Of a stretch of 64,000 nucleotides of DNA, positions 31,925 to 42,903 are shown piece after piece. The stretch spans positions 2,170,001 through 2,234,000 of the forward strand of contig CANXME010002486.1 in NCBI GenBank assembly GCA_948144175.1, read 5' to 3'. The first letter of the stretch is position 1. The number at the start of each line of letters is the position of its first letter. A model generated the notes under the pieces. That model was not told the origin of the DNA. It saw only the letters and a program-made list of their open reading frames with translations, and made no database searches. Source of the DNA: Closterium sp. NIES-65. Taxonomy: Eukaryota; Streptophyta; Zygnematophyceae; Desmidiales; Closteriaceae. The position numbers were made by a program, and so were the translations under genes.

Positions 31925-33562
31925 TTGCCTCATCTCGTGTCCACGCTGATTGCCCCTGAGGGAGACCCGGATGCACCAGACATCCCGACTCCTCGATCGT
32001 ACGCTGAGGCGATCGAGGCTCCCTACTCCTCACAGTGGCAGTCAGCCATGGACGCAGAGATGGCTTCCTGGAAGTCCACAGGCACCTACGTCGACGAGGT
32101 TCCCCCACCTGGGGCGAACATCGTCAGTGGCATGTGGATTTTCAGGGTGAAGCGGCCGCCGGGCTCTCCGCCTGTCTTCAAGGCGCGTTACGTGGCTCGA
32201 GGCTTCAGTCAGCGGCAGGGAGTTGACTACTTTCAGACCTTCTCTCCCACCCCGAAGATGACCATTCTTCGGGTGCTGCTGCACATTGCTGCTCATCGCG
32301 ACTACAAGCTTCACTCTCTTGACTTCAGCACAGCTTTCCTGCAGGGCAGCCTGCACGAGGAGATCTGGTTGCGCCGCCCACCTGGCTTCACTGGGTCATT
32401 TCCTCCTGGTACCCAGTGGAGCCTCCGGCGGCCAGTCTACGGTCTCCGCTGGGCGCCCCGTGACTGGCACAACACATTGAGGACTAGACTTGCGGCTCTT
32501 GGGTTTGTTCCATCTACTGCCGACCCGTCGCTGTTTTTGCGCACCGACACCTCCTTGCTGCCGTTCTACATCCTCGTGTACGTCGACGACTTGGTCTTTG
32601 CCACTACTGACACTGCTAGACTCGCTCACGTGAAGTCCGAGCTGTAGAAGAGACACACGTGCACAGACCTGGGTGAACTCCGCAGCTACCTTGGCTTGCA
32701 GATCACCCGGGAGAGAGCACAGCGCACCATTACCCTGGCTCAGTCACACATGGTGTAGCAGGTCCTTCAGCGGTTCGGCTTCACGTACTCCTCGCCTCAG
32801 GCCACTCCTCTGTCTTCTCGCCACTCGCTCTCAGCTCTGCCTTCGGATGAGTTCGTAGAGCCGAGTGGCCCGTACCCAGAGCTTGTTGGCTGCCTCATGT
32901 ACCTGATGACCTGCACACGACCTGACCTAGCATACCCTCTTAGCATCTTGGCACGCTATGTTGCTCCTGGGAGACACCGACTAGAGCACATGGCTGCAAC
33001 GAAGAGGGTGTTGCGCTACTTGTGCAGTACGTCGGGCATGGGGCTAGTGCTTGGAGGGCGATGTCTAGTGGTCCTCACAGGTCACGCAGACGCTTCGTGG
33101 GCTGACGACCAGGCTACGCAGCGGTCGTCACGGTGTTACACCTTCAGCCTTGTCTCCGGCTTTGTTTCGTGGCAGTCTACCCGCTCGTCTTCCGTTCTCG
33201 GCTCCAGCTGTGAGGCTGAGATCTACGCGGGGGGCATGGCTGCATAGGAGCTACGGTGGCTCACCTACCTGCTGACTGACTTAGGAGAGCCGCCTCGTTC
33301 TCCTTCAGTTCTGTACGTAGACAACAAGGCCATGCTGGCCTTGTGTCGGGAGCACAGAGTGGAGCACAGAACGAAGCACATTGCTCTTCGCTACTTCCTT
33401 GCTCGTGAGCTGCAGCAGCACGGTCAGCTGCGCCTAGCTTACGTGGCCTCTGAGGCCAACACTGCTGATATCTTTCCCAAGGCACTTCCGCCTTGTGATC
33501 ATCAGCGCTTTTGTACTTTGCTATGTCTTGTGCCTACTTGGCCTCACTTGCTCACTTCTTGA
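31925..33562 (+). pseudogene. pol: copia-2 reverse transcriptase and RNase H
   Basis: RT runs from TPRSYAEAIEA through YVDDL (about 32579-32593). RNase H motifs HADASWADDQ, SCEAEIYA and YVDNKAM are all visible. In-frame stops at 32645-32647, 32756-32758 and 33245-33247 are each TAG where siblings have CAG. Reading ends at 33562 (LTS stop). Confidence 0.88.
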
Positions 33563-33670
33563 CTTTGCTTGTACTGTGATCTATATAAACCTGCACTTGC
33601 GTGCTTACCCTTGCTAGGTTGAGATCACTACCTTGTTTGTTGATCTTGATATATAATTCTGCATGTGAAG

Positions 33671-34690
33671 GGTTATCTCTGCAAGGAGGTGCAGGATTAT
33701 CTCGCGCAAAAGGGGATTGAGCACCACATCTCCCTCCCCTACGCGCACAAGTAGCAGGGCGTAGCTGAGCGAACAAACCGCACGCTCATGACAAAGGTGC
33801 ACGCGTTGATTAAGCAGTCGAAGCTTCCGCCGATCTACTGGACCTACGCGATGCAGCACGCCGCGTGGGTGCACAACCTACTGTCAACCACCGCTTTCAC
33901 CGGCAACCTTTCCCCGCATGTGAAGTGGACGGGGACCAAGGGCGACACCTCCATGCTACGTGTGTGGGGATGCATGGTGCAGTATTGCTTGACAACGTCA
34001 ACCATCGGCAAATTCAAGATCCGCGCGTGATGGGGAATCCACCTTGGCATCAGTCACGAGTACAAAGCATGGCTCATCCTGGACCTCATGAGCCAGAAGA
34101 TCAAGAACGCGCGTGACGTCATCTTCTACGAGCGGCTCTTCCTCCAGCAATTTTGTGAAGACGAGCAGGCAAACGCGAATCGCGTTTATGGCAATGACGG
34201 GCACAGCTACGCCACGCTGGAGGATGAAGATGCAGCAGCCATTCCGGAGCAAGACACCAGAGGCGAGTTCACGAGAGGTGATCGACGCAACAACGATGAC
34301 GATGACTCATCCGCAGGAGGAGCGGGCGCAACAGGAGGAAGCGGAAGCGGCGGAGGCACAGCACCGCCAGCACCACCTGAACCAGAGAGCGACGACGATG
34401 ACGTGTAGGAAGTCATCCCGCAGCATCACCACGACAGCACCGTTATTGGAATGCAGCTTCTTAGGCTCCACACCACTACCTCAACGGCGCCATGCATCAT
34501 CGAGCCGAAGAACCCTCGCCAAGCCCTTATGGGACCCCACAGCAAGGAGTGGCGCGAGGCGATGAATGCACAGATCAGGGCACTCGAATCACGTGACACC
34601 TGGGTGCTCGTCGATCGAGCAGTAGTCAAGGGAAGGAGGATCACGTCCGGGAAATGGGTTTTCCGCATGAAAACCGCAGCTGACGGCACG
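33671..34690 (+). pseudogene. Fragment of a second copia lineage: integrase to RT start
   Basis: Encodes the end of an integrase core (LPYAHK, stop, QGVAERTNRTL: the catalytic Glu region) and the integrase C-terminal part (WTGTKGDTSMLRVWG). An acidic Asp/Gly linker and the start of RT (WREAMNAQIRALESRDTW, then GKWVFRMK) follow. It resembles classical plant copia more than the Gly/Ala-rich family here. It is broken by stops and cut at both ends. Confidence 0.8.
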
Positions 34691-35050
34691 ATAGTAATAA
34701 TAGTAATCACTGTGCAAATCTTTACCGCAGCAATCAAAGCACGCACTACCGAGAATGAAGACGAAAGGATGGAAGTGAAACAAAGAGTCGTACGTTTACG
34801 AAGGCATATGGAGCGTTGGGCAGATAGCATCAGGCAGCAAAAGTGGCGAGGATTCTGCACAAATGGTTTCGTAACCACCTGGAGTCGCACGGTTTTATCT
34901 CACTGTAATAAGGGCATATACCCCTTAGAGTACATGGCTATTAGGTTGTTTCGCATTCCCCTATACCCTTATTTATATTCCTTGTATTTGCATGTTTTAA
35001 TCATCTCAAGCATTTTACATTCACTCTGCTATTAAGATTAAGGGCCCACC
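34691..35050. other. Unassigned spacer before copia-3
   Basis: AT-richer sequence with no supported gene. RT homology stops abruptly at a run of ATAGTAATAATAG, and the block ends at the copia-3 LTR start. Confidence 0.5.
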
Positions 35051-35178
35051 TGTCAAAACATTATAGCTGATACATTTGTGTAGGCTGTAGTGGGGTAGCC
35101 CATAAGGGGTACAACCCAATTAGGGTTAGTACTTGTACCCAACTGTTTCATAGTTCAATCATTCCTCGTTTCTTCTCA
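35051..35178 (+). repeat. copia-3 5' LTR
   Basis: Starts TGTCAAAACATTATAGC, ends TTCTTCTCA. It is followed directly by a primer site TGGTATCGAGCAGG (35179-35192), which resembles the end of initiator tRNA-Met. Confidence 0.9.
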
Positions 35179-35540
35179 TGGTATCGAGCAGGTTCCCTAG
35201 TGGGAACGATTCCTAGGGCCCACCACCACGAATTCTTTTTTTTCCTACCCGGAGCGTGCTTCGCTCAGGCCCGAGTAGCGCCCCGTGCCCTCTCCCTACC
35301 GTCGCGCCCTCGCTAGGCCCCTCACGGCCCTGTCGCATCGCCCTTAGCGGTCCTCTCACGGCTTCCTAGCGTCGCCCTTACGGCCCGTCGCGCCGTCTTT
35401 ACGGCCCGTCGCGCCGCCCTTACGGCCCGTCGCGCCGCCGTTACGGCCCCTCGTGCCGCCCTTACGGCTCCTAACGCCGCCCTTACGGCCCATCGCGCCG
35501 CCCGTACGGCTCCTCGAGCCGCCCTTACGGCCCCTTGCCC
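35179..35540 (+). other. copia-3 primer site, hairpin and leader repeats
   Basis: The hairpin GTTCCC-TAGT-GGGAAC is at 35192-35207, then the conserved GGGCCCACC. About 12 imperfect copies of a unit near 21 bp (GGCCCGTCGCGCCGCCCTTA) end abruptly at about 35540, where linker sequence begins. Confidence 0.8.
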
Positions 35541-36770
35541 TACTAAGCCTGGGGGTGCTGAGCCTGGGGGTGCTGCGACTGGGGGTGCTGAGCCTGGGGG
35601 TGCTACGCCTGGGGGTGCTGAGCCTGGGGGTGCTACGCCTAGGGGTGCTGAGCGTGGGGGTGCTGCGACTGGGGGTGCTGAGCCTGGGGGTGCGGAGCCT
35701 GGGGGTAAGGAGCCTGAGGGAGCTGAGCCTGCTCGTGTCGTGTCTGGCGGTACTGGGCTTGGAGGTTCTCCGGGTGCTTCATCTCGGCGGGAGCCACTCT
35801 CTTCACAGGAGCTGCGCGAGTGGTTTGCCCGGTGCTGGAGGCGTGCTGCTGGAGCTGGAGGTTCTTCGGCTACTGAGGGTGCTGCTGTCGCGGGTCCCGT
35901 AGGTGCTCGTACTAGGAGTAGTGGAGCTGCTGGGCCTGCGAGTACGACTGGAGCTAGAGCTGCTGAGGGTGTTGGCGCTGAGGGTGCTGCTGGAGGTCCT
36001 GGAGCTGCTGGGGGTGCTGGAGCTGGAGGTGCTGCCGCTGGGGGTACTGGTAATATCCCTCCTATGTCTGGAGTCGTCGCGCGGCCTCGGCCGTACTTCA
36101 TTCCACTCCTTCAGCAGGTTCTTGGTCTTCCGCCTTCTACTGGTCCTCCTCCTCCCTTAAAGTGTCCACAACCTGTCCTGTCACAGTTACAGTTACAGCC
36201 GGCCTCCTCACTGCCTGCTCCTTCTCCCTACACTTGTCCTACTGGAGGTCTTGCTGAGCGTCGTGAGCCTGCGTCTGGCCCTGCGTCGCCTGTCTGTGCT
36301 GCTCGCACTAGTGGTCGTGGTTCGCGTCAGCGTCCTCCTCCTGTCCCTCGCACACACCGGATGTCTCTGCATCCATCCACTGCTCCTCTGCGTGCCCCTT
36401 TGCCTTCTCCTCCTGAGTCCTCTCTTCATGTGCTTCGTGACACGGAGTCGGACTCTCTTCGTGCTGCCAGTCCCACTGTCACGCGTCTCCTTGCTACTGT
36501 CGTCACTGACCCTTCCTTTGAGTCCACTGCTGCGTCTGCCCTAGTTGCTGAGCTCGTCGACTTTGCTGCTCGCTGTCGCCTAGACTACGCTGCTAGTCTT
36601 GTCGCTGAGTCTGAGTCTGTCTGTCCTCCGTCCGTCGGGGGTGAGTGTGCCCTTGGCACGGACGTCCTTGAGGACACGCAGGAGGAGTTCCAGTGTCTGG
36701 CTGCTGCTTCACCTCATCTTGTGTCCGTACTGCTTACCCCTGAGGAACACCCGGATGCACTTGACATCCT
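35541..36770 (+). pseudogene. copia-3: extra linker copy in the place of gag
   Basis: Contains the PGGAE-type repeat, SSQELREWFAR, RPRPYFIPLLQQVLGLPPS and MSLHPSTAPLRAPLPSPP, matching 38520-39760 in the same element, where this block properly sits between integrase and RT. It is fused in frame near 36770 (after HPDALDI) to the sequence that precedes protease (LDFDAILGAMYAV). This is a joining not seen in copia-1, -2 or -4. Confidence 0.88.
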
Positions 36771-38349
36771 TGATCTTGACTTTGATGCTATCCTTGGTGC
36801 CATGTATGCTGTGACTATTAGTGATGAGGGTGACTGTTACCGGTGTTTCCCGCCCAACCCGGGCATTGGTACTGCTGCTCTAGGTGCCGGTGAGGCTGCT
36901 GCTCTAGGTGCCAGTGCGTCTGCACCCTCAGGTACTGGTGAGTCTGCGCTCTCAGGTACTACATCGGCTTCGGCCTCCCTCACCTTCACCCTTGACTCTA
37001 GGGCTTCTCGCTCCTTCTTTCGGGACCGCACCACACTCACGCCGCTTAGTCGGCCGGTTGCGGTGTCTGTGGCTGACCCCTCTAGGGGTCCTGTCTTGTC
37101 TCGCTTCTCTACAGTCCTCCCGTGTCCAGCGGCTCCCTCTGGCACCCTGTCTGGTCTCTACCTCCCTTTGTTCTCTACGAACTTGGTGAGTGGTGCTGAC
37201 CTACAGGATGCGGGTGTCCACCAGTTCACTCCTGCGCGCCAGCGGGTGACGCACTGCACCGACGCTAGCGCAGGCGGACACCTGGCTACGTTTACCCGTC
37301 AGCCGAGGTCGAGCCAGTACACACTGACCACTGCGTCTCCTCCCGTTGCCGAGTCTAGTAGGGTAGCTGCGTCGGGTCAGGTGTTTGCTGCAGCGTCCAG
37401 GTCTGGTCCTGAGTCTGCCCCCTGTTCGTGTCATCTCCTGTCTCACGAGACTCTCCTCTGGCACCACCGCCTTGGTCACCCCTCTCTGCTTCGGCTCAGA
37501 GGCATGGCCTCCCGTCTTCTTGTGTCTGGTCTGCCCCGGTCCCTCCCTCCCCTTACTCAGGGCCCTGGCCCTACCTGTGTCCCCTGCGTAGAGGGGCGCC
37601 AGCGTGCTGCCCCTCACTCCTCCCAGTTTCCTCCAAAAGAGGCCCCGTTGCAGACGCTTCACATGGAAGTGTGGGGCCCAGCCCGCGTCCGTGGACAGGG
37701 TCACGAGCGCTACTTCCTGCTCGTTGTTGACGACTACTCTCGTTACACCACAGTCTTCCCCTTGCACAGCAAGGGTGATGTCACTGAGGTGCTGATCGAC
37801 TGGATCCGCGCAGCTCGTCTCCAGCTCAGGTAGAGCTTTGGCTCAGACTTTCCTGTTCTGCGTCTGCACTCGGACAGAGGCGGAGAGTTCTCCTCTGGCC
37901 TTCTGCGAGCCTACTGTCAAGCACGAGGCATCCGTCAGACCTTCACGCTTCCGGACTCACCGCAGCAAAATGGGATTGCTGAGCGCCGCATTGGCATGGT
38001 CATGGACGTCGCTCGTACGTCTATGATGCATGCAGCTGCCCCCCATTTTCTGTGGCCATTTGTGGTCAGGTACGCGGCGCATCAGTTCAATCTTCACCCC
38101 AGGTTCTCTTGGCCGGAGACCTCCCCAGCCTTGCTGTGGACGGGGAAGGTTGGCGATGCGTCGACGTTCCGGGTCTGGGGATCTCGAGCGTTTGTCCGCA
38201 ACATGTCTGCGGACAAGCTGTCCCCTCATGCTGCTCCTTGCGTCTTCCTGGGGTTCCCCCCTGACGCGCCTGGGTGGCAGTTCTACCACCCTACCTCTCG
38301 CCGTCTGCTGTCCTCCCAGGACATCACGTTTGACGAGTCGGTTCCCTAA
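36771..38349 (+). pseudogene. pol: copia-3 protease and integrase
   Basis: Continuous with the preceding block. The protease active site is LDSRAS, with Gly changed to Arg by a different codon than in copia-1 (AGG versus CGT). Integrase motifs WHHRLGHPSL, CVPCVEGRQ, HMEVWGP (the first Asp, seen as HMDVWGP in siblings, is Glu here), HSDRGGEF and NGIAERR are present. A TAG at 37831-37833 (sibling CAG) and a TAA at 38347-38349 interrupt it. Confidence 0.87.
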
Positions 38350-39760
38350 TACCGCTTCTTCTCCTACCGCACTCCGTCTCTCCCCCCGCCCCCGCTCTTC
38401 CTTGTCCCAGGTCCCCCCCCAGTAGACCCCCTCCCCCCTCAGGGTCCTGCCCGTTCAGGTGTGTCCCAGGTAGACGCAGTCGAGCCTGTCGAGGTTACTG
38501 GTGACTCTGGTGCTACTGAGGGTGCTGAGCTTGGGGGTTCTGAGACTGGGGGTGCTGAGCCTGGGGGTGCTGACCTTGGGGGTACTGAGACTGGGGGTGC
38601 TGAGCCTGGGGGTGCTGCGACTGGGGGTGCTGAGCCTGGGGGTGCTGAGCCTGGGGGTGCTGTGGCTGGGGGTACTGAGTCTGGGGGTGCTGAGCCTAGG
38701 GGTGCTGCGACTACGCGTGCTGAGCCTGGAGGTGCTACGCCTGGAGGTCCTCCGGGGGCTTCGTCTCACCGGGAGCCACTCTCTCCCCCGGAGCTGCGTG
38801 AGTGGTTTGCACGGCGCTGGAGGCGTGCTGCTGGAGCTGGAGGTTCTTCGACTGCTGAGGGTGCTGGTGCCGCGGGTCCCGGAGGTGCTCGTGCTGGGAG
38901 TACTGGAGCTGCTGGGCCTGCGGTTTCGACTTGAGCTGGTGCTGCTGCGCGCGTTGGTGCTGAGCCTCCTGCCCGCGGTCCTGCTGGGGGTACTACTAGT
39001 GCTGCTGGAGGTTCTGGAGCTGCTCAAGGTGCTGCTGGAGCGGGTGCTTCTTCTGGGGGTACTGGTGCTGTCCGTACTGTGTCTGGCGTCCCCGCGCGGC
39101 CTCGACCGTACTTCGTTCCACTCCTGCAGCAGGTTCTTGGTCTTCCACCTTCTACGGGTCCTCCGCCTTCTTTCGAGTGTCCACAGCCTGTCCAGTTACA
39201 GCTACAGTTACAGCCTGCCTCCCCTCTCCCTGCTCCCTCTCCCTACACTGGTCCTACTAGAGGTCTTGCTAAGCGTCGTGAGCCTGCGTGTCGTCTGCGT
39301 CGCCTGTTCGTGCTGCTCGCACTAGTGGTCACGGTTCGCGTCAGCGTCCTCCTCCTGTCCCTGGCACGCACCAGATGTCTCTGCGTCCGTCCACTGCTCC
39401 TCTGCATGCCTCTTTGCCTTCTCCTCCTGCGTCCTCTCTTCCTACTCTTGCCGACCCGGAGTCGGACTCTCTTCGTGCTGTCAGTCCTACTGTCACGCGT
39501 CTCCTTGCTACTGTCGTCACTGACCCTTCTTTCGAGTCCACTGCTGCGTCTGCCCTAGTTGCTGAGCTCGTCGACTTTGCCGCTCGCTGTCGCCTAGACT
39601 ACGCTGCTAGTCTTGTCCCTGAGTCTGAGTCTGTCTGTCCTCTGTCCGTCGGGGGTGAGTGTGCCCTTGGCACGGACGTCATTAAGGACAAGCAGGAGGA
39701 GTTCCAGTGCTTGGCCGCTGCTTCACCTCATCTCGTGTCCGTACGGCTTACCCCTGAGGG
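38350..39760 (+). pseudogene. pol: copia-3 linker, original copy
   Basis: PGGAE-type pentapeptide repeats (38520-38760), LSPPELREWFARRW, then Gly/Ala-rich sequence to RPRPYFVPLLQQ. A TGA at 38932-38934 and a 1-nt deletion near 39285 break the frame. Confidence 0.82.
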
Positions 39761-41360
39761 AGACCCGGATGCACTTGACATCCCGACTCCGCGCTCTTAC
39801 GCGGAGGCAATAGACGGTCCTTACTCTTCTCAGTGGCAGGCAGCTAAGGATGCAGAGATGGCGTCCTGGAAGTCCACAGGCACCTACGTTGACGCTGTCC
39901 CCCCTCCTGGGGCGAACATCATCAGTGGCATGTGGATTTTTAGGGTGAAGCGGCCGCCGGGTTCTCCGCCTGTCTTCAAGGCACGGTACGTGGCTCCTGG
40001 CTTCAGCCAGCGGCAGGGGGTTGACTACTTTCAGACCTTCTCTCCCACCCCGAAGATGACCACTCTTCGGGTGCTACTGCACGTTGCCGCTCACCATGAC
40101 TACGAGCTCCACTCCCTCGACGTCAGCACAGCTTTCTTGCAGGGCAGCCAGCACGAGGAGATCTGGCTGCGCCGTCCACCTGGCTTCACTGGGTCGTTCC
40201 CTCCTGGTACCCAGTGGAGTCTCCGGCGCCCAGTCTACGGTCTCCGCCAGGCGCCCCGTGAGTGGCACGACACACTGAGGACTACTCTTGCGGCTCTAGG
40301 GTTTGCTCCTTCTACAGCCGACCTGTCGCTGTTTCTGCGTACCGACACCTCTCTACCGCCTCTCTACATCCTCGTGTACGTCGACGACTTGGTCTTTGCC
40401 ACAGCTGACACTGCTGGACTCGCCTACGTGAAGTCCGAGCTGCAGAAGAGACACACGTGCACAGACCTGGGTGAACTGCGCAGCTACCTTGGCTTGCAGA
40501 TCACCCGGGACAGAGCACACCGCACCATTACCCTGACTCAGTCACACATGGTGCAGCAGGTCCTTTAGCGCTTCGGCTTCACATACTCCTCGCCTCAGGC
40601 CACTCCTCTGCCTACTCGCCACTCACTCTCAGCTCTGCCTTCGGATGAGTCCGTAGAGTCGAGTGGCTCGTATCCAGAGCTTGTTGGCTGCCTCATGTAC
40701 CTGATGACCTGCACACGACCTGACCTTTCATACCCTCTTAAAATTCTCGCACGCTATGTTGCTCCTGGGAGACACCGACCAGAGCACATGGCTGCAGCGA
40801 AGAGGGTGTTGCGCTACTTGTGCAGCACGTCGGGCATGGGGCTAGTGCTTGGACGGCGCAGTCCAATGGTCCTCACTGGGCACGCAGACGCTTCATGGGC
40901 TGACGACCAGGCTACGCAGCGGTCGTCACAGGGTTACACCTTCAGCCTTGGTTCTGGCTCTGTCTCGTGGTGGGCTACTCGCTCGTCTTCTGTTCCCGGC
41001 TCCAGTTGTGAGGCTGAGATCTACGCTGGGGCCATGGCTGCACAGGAGCTTTGCTGGCTCACCTACCTGCTGACCGACCTTGGAGAGCCGCCTCGTTCTC
41101 CTCCAGTCCTGTACGTAGACAACAAGGCCATGCTGGCCTTGTGTTGAGAGCAACGACTGGAGCACAGAACGAAGCACATTGCTCTCCGCTACTTCCTTGC
41201 TCGTGAGCTACAGCAGCGTGGTCGGTTGCGGCTTGCGTACGTGGCCTCTGAGGCCAACACTGCTGATGTTTTCACCAAGGCACTTGCCTCTTGTGATCAT
41301 CAGCGCTTTTGCACCCAGCTGGGCCTTGTCTCTGTCTTGCCTCACTTGCTCACCTCTTGA
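39761..41360 (+). pseudogene. pol: copia-3 reverse transcriptase and RNase H
   Basis: RT from TPRSYAEAIDG with YVDDL at about 40377-40391; RNase H with HADASWADDQ, SCEAEIYA and YVDNKAM. Stops at 40566-40568 (CAG>TAG) and 41145-41147 (CGA>TGA). The family C-terminus LPHLLTS ends at 41360. Confidence 0.88.
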
Positions 41361-41576
41361 CCTTGCTTGTACTGTTACATATATATATACCTGCTCTTGC
41401 TTGTCTAGCTTTATATATATATGTACTCCTGCACATGAACTGGCCTTGTGGCCTTGAACTTGTGCTCAGAATGTGTGGTGACTTTGTGATCCACCCTGAG
41501 CTTAGCTTTGCTTTGCTTTGCTTTGCTTGACTGGTCTTGTGACCCCTTGTTCTCCCCCACTTTGCCTATGGGGGTG

Positions 41577-41708
41577 TGTCAGAACATTATAGCTTATGCT
41601 GTTGTGTAGGCTATAGTGGGGTATCCCATAGGGGGTACAACCCAATTAGGGTTTCCTATTTGTACTCACTTCATTCATAGTTCATTCATTCTCGTTCTAG
41701 TTTTCTCA
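41577..41708 (+). repeat. copia-3 3' LTR
   Basis: Starts TGTCAGAACATTATAGC after the purine tract TATGGGGGTG and ends TTTTCTCA. It is closer to the copia-4 and copia-5 LTRs than to its own partner at 35051. Confidence 0.9.
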
Positions 41709-41870
41709 TAGTTTTTATACTTGCACTCAATACAAAGAAACTGTAAGCCTGGCCAATGGTGGCCCAATGTGTGCCACCACTTGCGCTGTCAAGGCCGAAA
41801 ATCAGGCTTCGACACTTGGCAATCGGGATTCCAGGGTTACGGGAAAGGGGGGGTGGGGGTACTGGGGGGC

Positions 41871-41906
<36 letters not shown>

Positions 41907-42247
41907 CGGTATGGTACTCGTTTCAAGGTAAAACTCGTTATGGAATCCAGGAACCCTTATGCATCAGTGTGACATAAATGTAAACCCTGGTTCATCATGG
42001 TAAAACTAGCTCCTAAAAAAAATACTTGGGGTCATCAGTATGACCCCCAAAAACCACCCTGATTATCGGGGTATCAGGGTGATTTACCCTGATAAAAATT
42101 ACGGAATGTGGCACCTTTTTAAATTTTTAGGGCTGGTAATTACGTCCGTTTGGCGTCCGATTGTAACTCGGACCGTCCGATTTTGGTGTGCATTTATTAT
42201 AGCGCGAACACAGAAAGGTCGTTACATTGTAGCATACAGTTAGCGTA
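41709..42247. other. Spacer with a 34-G run
   Basis: No supported gene. Holds an uninterrupted run of 34 G (41873-41906) inside a wider G-rich stretch from 41838. A small inverted repeat, TATCAGGGT/ACCCTGATA, lies near 42068-42091. The end of this block (TACCCAA) is the target of the solo LTR at 42253. Confidence 0.6.
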
Positions 42248-42252
42248 CCCAA

Positions 42253-42535
42253 TGTAAGGATTTACAAATCCTTACTCAGGCACTCGTTAGCAAGGCCATC
42301 CAGAGGGTCACGCGACTAACCTGACCTTCCTATTTCGTCGCACCGAGCCACTTCTGATTCGGCCTCCGCTCCAATCGCAACCATCACCGAGCCATCCCAT
42401 CCCGAACCCCCCGCCTAGCTAGGTTTTCCCCTATTTAGGCCTCGCTACTTCATTGTTTCTGGATTCATATATTCAGTGATTCAGTAATTCTCATTCTCGT
42501 TATTCTATATTCTGCTCACTGTGCAAGTTGATTCA
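42253..42535 (+). mobile_element. Solo LTR, first part (rest at 55034-55038)
   Basis: Starts TGTAAGGA. Its last five bases (ATTCA is the gypsy-A target, then TAACA) lie beyond gypsy-A at 55034-55038. Joined across gypsy-A it is 288 bp, TG...CA. It is flanked by the perfect 5-bp duplication CCCAA at 42248-42252 and 55039-55043. It has the same 5'-terminal hairpin plan as the gypsy LTRs, so it probably belongs to a related gypsy family. Confidence 0.85.
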
Positions 42536-42876
42536 TGTTACGAGTGCAATTGAGTGAGCGAACGAGAATTGCACTATCGAAGCAAGAATACAAATGAGCG
42601 AAGGCATGAGCGAAGAATATATAGCGAAACTACAGTGGTAACGGTAATGGACTGTGGTTGTCGCGCGACGAGCCTGGGACTGAGGTGTGGAAAATGTCGA
42701 AGCGTAGGCCCGGAGCACGGGTTACCGCCGAGCCGTGAGGTCGGGGTGCGATGTGCGAAAATGGCGGGATGATTGTCGATGCGATGATCGCGAGTGGTAA
42801 CGGTGCTGACTGAGGTGCTACAGTGATGTACGCGTTGAGCAGGGATGCGAAGTAAGGAAAAGGGATTTTCCTTACA
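42536..42876 (-). repeat. gypsy-A 3' LTR
   Basis: 341 bp. Read on the minus strand it begins TGTAAGGAAAA and ends CTCGTAACA. The adjacent purine tract (minus strand CCTTAGGAGGGGGGGTAG) is at about 42877-42895. Confidence 0.93.
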
Positions 42877-42903
42877 CTACCCCCCCTCCTAAGGAGGTCC
42901 CTC

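Larger units (their letters stand above)
27511..33671 (+). mobile_element. copia-2, truncated Ty1/copia element without LTRs
   Basis: It starts at the primer site TGGTATAGAGCAGG (27511-27524), followed by the family hairpin and GC-rich leader. It then has nucleocapsid repeats, protease, integrase, linker, RT and RNase H, and ends in the 3' untranslated tail at 33671, fused to a different copia lineage. The 5' LTR (except about 20 bp), the 3' LTR, the purine tract and the gag capsid region are missing. Six or more stops and several frameshifts make it a dead copy. Confidence 0.88.
35051..41708 (+). mobile_element. copia-3, chimeric Ty1/copia element lacking gag
   Basis: LTRs at 35051-35178 and 41577-41708 (128 and 132 bp) differ clearly (roughly 80-85% by eye), and the flanks (CCACC versus TAGTT) are not a target duplication. 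The 5' leader runs straight into a copy of the integrase-RT linker, then protease, integrase, a second linker, RT and RNase H. The capsid and nucleocapsid are absent. Several stops and one frameshift add to the decay. I infer a recombinant. Confidence 0.9.

Noticed and set aside
35051..41708. Simple intact copia insertion
   Set aside because: LTRs differ strongly, no target duplication, and gag is replaced by a second linker; a chimera fits better.
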